Shown here piece by piece: positions 61,819 through 64,000 of a stretch of 64,000 nt of DNA. Made by a program: the position numbers and the translations under genes. The stretch's first letter is position 1. Every line of letters begins with the position of its first letter. A model generated the notes under the pieces. The model was given only the letters and a program-made list of their open reading frames with translations. It searched no databases and was not told the origin of the DNA. The stretch is from Pedobacter steynii (GTDB taxonomy: Bacteria; Bacteroidota; Bacteroidia; Sphingobacteriales; Sphingobacteriaceae), in NCBI RefSeq assembly GCF_001721645.1, contig NZ_CP017141.1, forward strand, positions 3,162,001 to 3,226,000. The letters are read 5' to 3'.

Positions 61819-64000
61819 ATGATTAAAGATTTACGATTGCCAATAAGCAATTTATGGAGCAATAAATTCGCTTGGCTCATGCTCGCTGCCTGCGTCTTCT
61901 TCTCCCTGGCCAGTAGCAACGTTTTTGCTCAGGCCAACCCCATAAAAGGGCAGGTGGTTAATGAAATCGATCAGCCTCTTCCGGGCATTACGATCAAAGT
62001 AAAAGGGAGCAATAGTGGAACAACATCAGATAGTGAGGGTAAATTCCGGATTTCAGCTTCAGCAAAGGATATCCTGATCTTCTCTGCAGTTGGTCATATT
62101 ACGCAGGAAATCCCTGTCGTTGCCGGCAAAGATATGCTGGTAAAATTACTGATGGACATGAAAGGGCTGGATGAGGTAGTCGTTATCGGGTATGGTACGC
62201 AGCAAAGGAGCAACCTCACAAGTGCGGTAAGCTCTGTAAGTGGAACAAAGCTGGAACAGGTTGCAGCCAGCAATCCTATTAATGCGCTTCAGGGCCGAGT
62301 TGCGGGTTTGTCTATCAGCAGCCCCGGAGGTAACCCCGGACAGTCTTCTGATGTGAGGTTAAGAGGAATCGGAACTTTTGGTGCGCACCAGCCGCTTTAT
62401 ATTATTGATGGAACACCTGGTAATCCATATTACCTGAGTAATGGAGACATCGCTTCCATAGAAGTACTTAAAGATGGTGCTGCGGCTTCTATCTACGGCT
62501 CAAACAGTGCCAATGGGGTCATTCTCATCACAACAAAAAAAGGAAAGCAGGGAGCACCGGTAATTGATTTCTCTTCCTTTTACAGCAGTGTCAGCCCAAC
62601 CGAACAGTATAAGTTTCTCGATGCTGAAGGCTATAAAAAATTACACAGCATGATGTATGCAAATGCCGGATCTTCTGCACCGGCGTTACCTGCATATTTG
62701 TCTAAAAATACAGGAATAAATACCGATTGGCAGGATTTAATCAACCGTAAGGGGATTTCACAGAACTATAACGTCAACCTGAAAGGGGGAGGTGAATATT
62801 TAACTTATTCCTTAAGTGGAGACCTGACTGATGATCGCGGTACTTTCATTGGTTCAGCATTCAATAAGAAATCCCTGAGGGCAAGAAATGATTTTAAAAA
62901 AGGCAGGTTAAGTGTAGAAAGCAATATTATTTATTCAGAAACCAGATCTGAAGCTGCGAAGTTCGACCAGAAAGACAGCTATTTCCAATCGCCATTGCTG
63001 CCGGTATTCGATGAGAAAGAGAAATACGGTTATGGATTAACAGAAAATGGGTTGCCGAAATTTCAGAATCCTGTGGCTGCAGATCATTTTCTGGATGCCA
63101 ACTCCAAAACCAATTACCTGGGAGGAAATATCCGCTTTGGATTGGACATCATCAAAGGATTAAAGTACACAGCCAACCTGAACTACATCAATGCACGCAC
63201 GGATGAATACGCATTCAATCCCCCATATCGTGCCAATGCCAATGACCCGCTGGTTTCTTACACCAGGGTATTTAACCGGAATTCGCTCTATAAAGAGCGT
63301 CTGATGGAGCATTTATTGAATTACGACCTGGATATTGACAAACACAGCATTAAATTGCTTGCTGGTTATACCGCTCAGGAAAAAACGAACCGCTTTATCA
63401 GCGTTACCGCTGATGGAAAAACCATTGTCCGTACGGTGGTAAATGGAAAGATTGTAGAAACAGAGGTCCCGGGAGGATTTACTAACCCGGACTTTAATAC
63501 CATTTCGGCTGGTCTTGGAGGAACCTATAATGCCTCGGGATCCAATAATAAATATGTCCGTCTTTCTACACTGGCGAGGTTAAACTATGCTTACGACAAT
63601 AAATACCTGTTGCAGGTATCGGTAAGGAGAGATGGGTCATCCGTATTTGGTGCAAACAGAAGATATGGCGTTTTCCCTTCGGTATCAGTTGGCTGGAATA
63701 TTCATAAAGAGTCATTCCTGAATGAGGTCAAATGGCTGAATAACTTAAAACTCCGTGCAAGTTACGGGGAACTTGGAAATGAAGGTGCTTTAGGTTATTA
63801 TGACCATCAGGCCCTCATCACTACACGAAACAACTGGTCTGGCGGTTATGTACAGGGTTCGGGAGCTACTCCTTGGCCGGGTTCTGCAAGCTATACGCTT
63901 CAAAATCTGGACTTACAATGGGAGACCATTAAGTCGAAAAATATTGGTCTTGATTTCGGACTTTTTGATAATAAGTTGTCTGGTGCCATCAATTATTTTA
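61819..64000 (+). CDS. SusC/RagA-type TonB-linked transporter, 3'-truncated by the window
   Basis: The frame opens at ATG 61819 and runs without a stop to the window end (about 727 codons). A signal peptide (MIKDLRLPISNLWSN ... SSNVFAQ) leads to a carboxypeptidase-regulatory-like domain (IKGQVVNEIDQPLPGITIKVKG), a TonB-box region (LDEVVVIGYGTQQRSNLTS), a plug (GLSISSPGGNPGQSSDVRLRG ... SANGVILITTKKGK) and the start of a barrel. It lacks an STN domain. The TPR-HTH regulator just upstream and three direct repeats in between suggest its control. A SusD probably follows outside the window. Confidence 0.93.
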   Translation, partial: MIKDLRLPISNLWSNKFAWLMLAACVFFSLASSNVFAQANPIKGQVVNEIDQPLPGITIKVKGSNSGTTSDSEGKFRISASAKDILIFSAVGHITQEIPVVAGKDMLVKLLMDMKGLDEVVVIGYGTQQRSNLTSAVSSVSGTKLEQVAASNPINALQGRVAGLSISSPGGNPGQSSDVRLRGIGTFGAHQPLYIIDGTPGNPYYLSNGDIASIEVLKDGAAASIYGSNSANGVILITTKKGKQGAPVIDFSSFYSSVSPTEQYKFLDAEGYKKLHSMMYANAGSSAPALPAYLSKNTGINTDWQDLINRKGISQNYNVNLKGGGEYLTYSLSGDLTDDRGTFIGSAFNKKSLRARNDFKKGRLSVESNIIYSETRSEAAKFDQKDSYFQSPLLPVFDEKEKYGYGLTENGLPKFQNPVAADHFLDANSKTNYLGGNIRFGLDIIKGLKYTANLNYINARTDEYAFNPPYRANANDPLVSYTRVFNRNSLYKERLMEHLLNYDLDIDKHSIKLLAGYTAQEKTNRFISVTADGKTIVRTVVNGKIVETEVPGGFTNPDFNTISAGLGGTYNASGSNNKYVRLSTLARLNYAYDNKYLLQVSVRRDGSSVFGANRRYGVFPSVSVGWNIHKESFLNEVKWLNNLKLRASYGELGNEGALGYYDHQALITTRNNWSGGYVQGSGATPWPGSASYTLQNLDLQWETIKSKNIGLDFGLFDNKLSGAINYF

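Noticed and set aside
1..64000. CRISPR arrays, rRNA genes, prophage or complete insertion sequences
   Set aside because: I looked for regularly spaced repeats, rRNA-like sequence, transposase catalytic domains and phage structural genes and saw none.

Overview
The window looks like chromosome from a Bacteroidota bacterium, most likely of the Pedobacter/Sphingobacteriaceae type. The reasons are five SusC/SusD-type outer-membrane uptake loci, ECF sigma/FecR pairs, a LytS/LytTR two-component pair, Bacteroidota-style promoters (TTTG, about 18-20 bases, then TANNTTTG), weak Shine-Dalgarno sites and moderately AT-rich DNA. The genus is inferred from gene content; no rRNA gene is present.

Region 1-12.2 kb is mostly housekeeping: a truncated NmrA-like reductase, an HPP membrane protein, a ThuA-like protein, a small Zn-ribbon protein, a short SSB, a TonB-dependent receptor, NADP-isocitrate dehydrogenase (icd), dnaX, the rpsF-rpsR-rplI ribosomal operon and the transglycosylase mtgA.

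Region 12.2-20.7 kb is the most interesting: ECF sigma, FecR anti-sigma, STN-containing SusC and SusD lead directly into a secreted isoaspartyl peptidase and a secreted cyanophycinase with its catalytic residues intact. Together this reads as a Sus-like locus for a peptide polymer (cyanophycin or a related beta-aspartyl polymer) rather than a polysaccharide.

Region 20.7-26.9 kb holds conserved hypotheticals, an MBL-fold hydrolase overlapping a two-gene Fe-S (heterodisulfide-reductase-like) operon, tRNA-Tyr, a Crp/Fnr regulator, a SnoaL-like protein and two copies of a complete tRNA-Phe cassette (promoter, tRNA and terminator).

Region 27-33.5 kb is a LacI-type regulator convergent with a SusC-SusD pair whose upstream region carries two palindromic LacI-like operators. 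Region 33.5-43.8 kb holds a luciferase-like monooxygenase, an unusual 7TMR-DISM membrane sensor fused to an IS1595-like transposase zinc-ribbon/HTH, a second ThuA-like protein, another SusC-SusD pair and a repeat lipoprotein. Region 43.9-51.1 kb holds the LytTR/LytS pair divergent from an outer-membrane beta-barrel receptor, a DinB-like protein, two lipoproteins and an NADPH-FMN reductase.

Region 51.2-64 kb holds a second ECF/FecR/STN-SusC/SusD locus followed by a GH29 alpha-L-fucosidase under what looks like separate control, then a lipoprotein-like TPR/transmembrane/HTH regulator and a SusC gene cut by the window end, with three phased direct repeats between them. The five SusC genes therefore sit beside several different types of regulator, and only the two next to ECF/FecR pairs carry the STN signalling domain.
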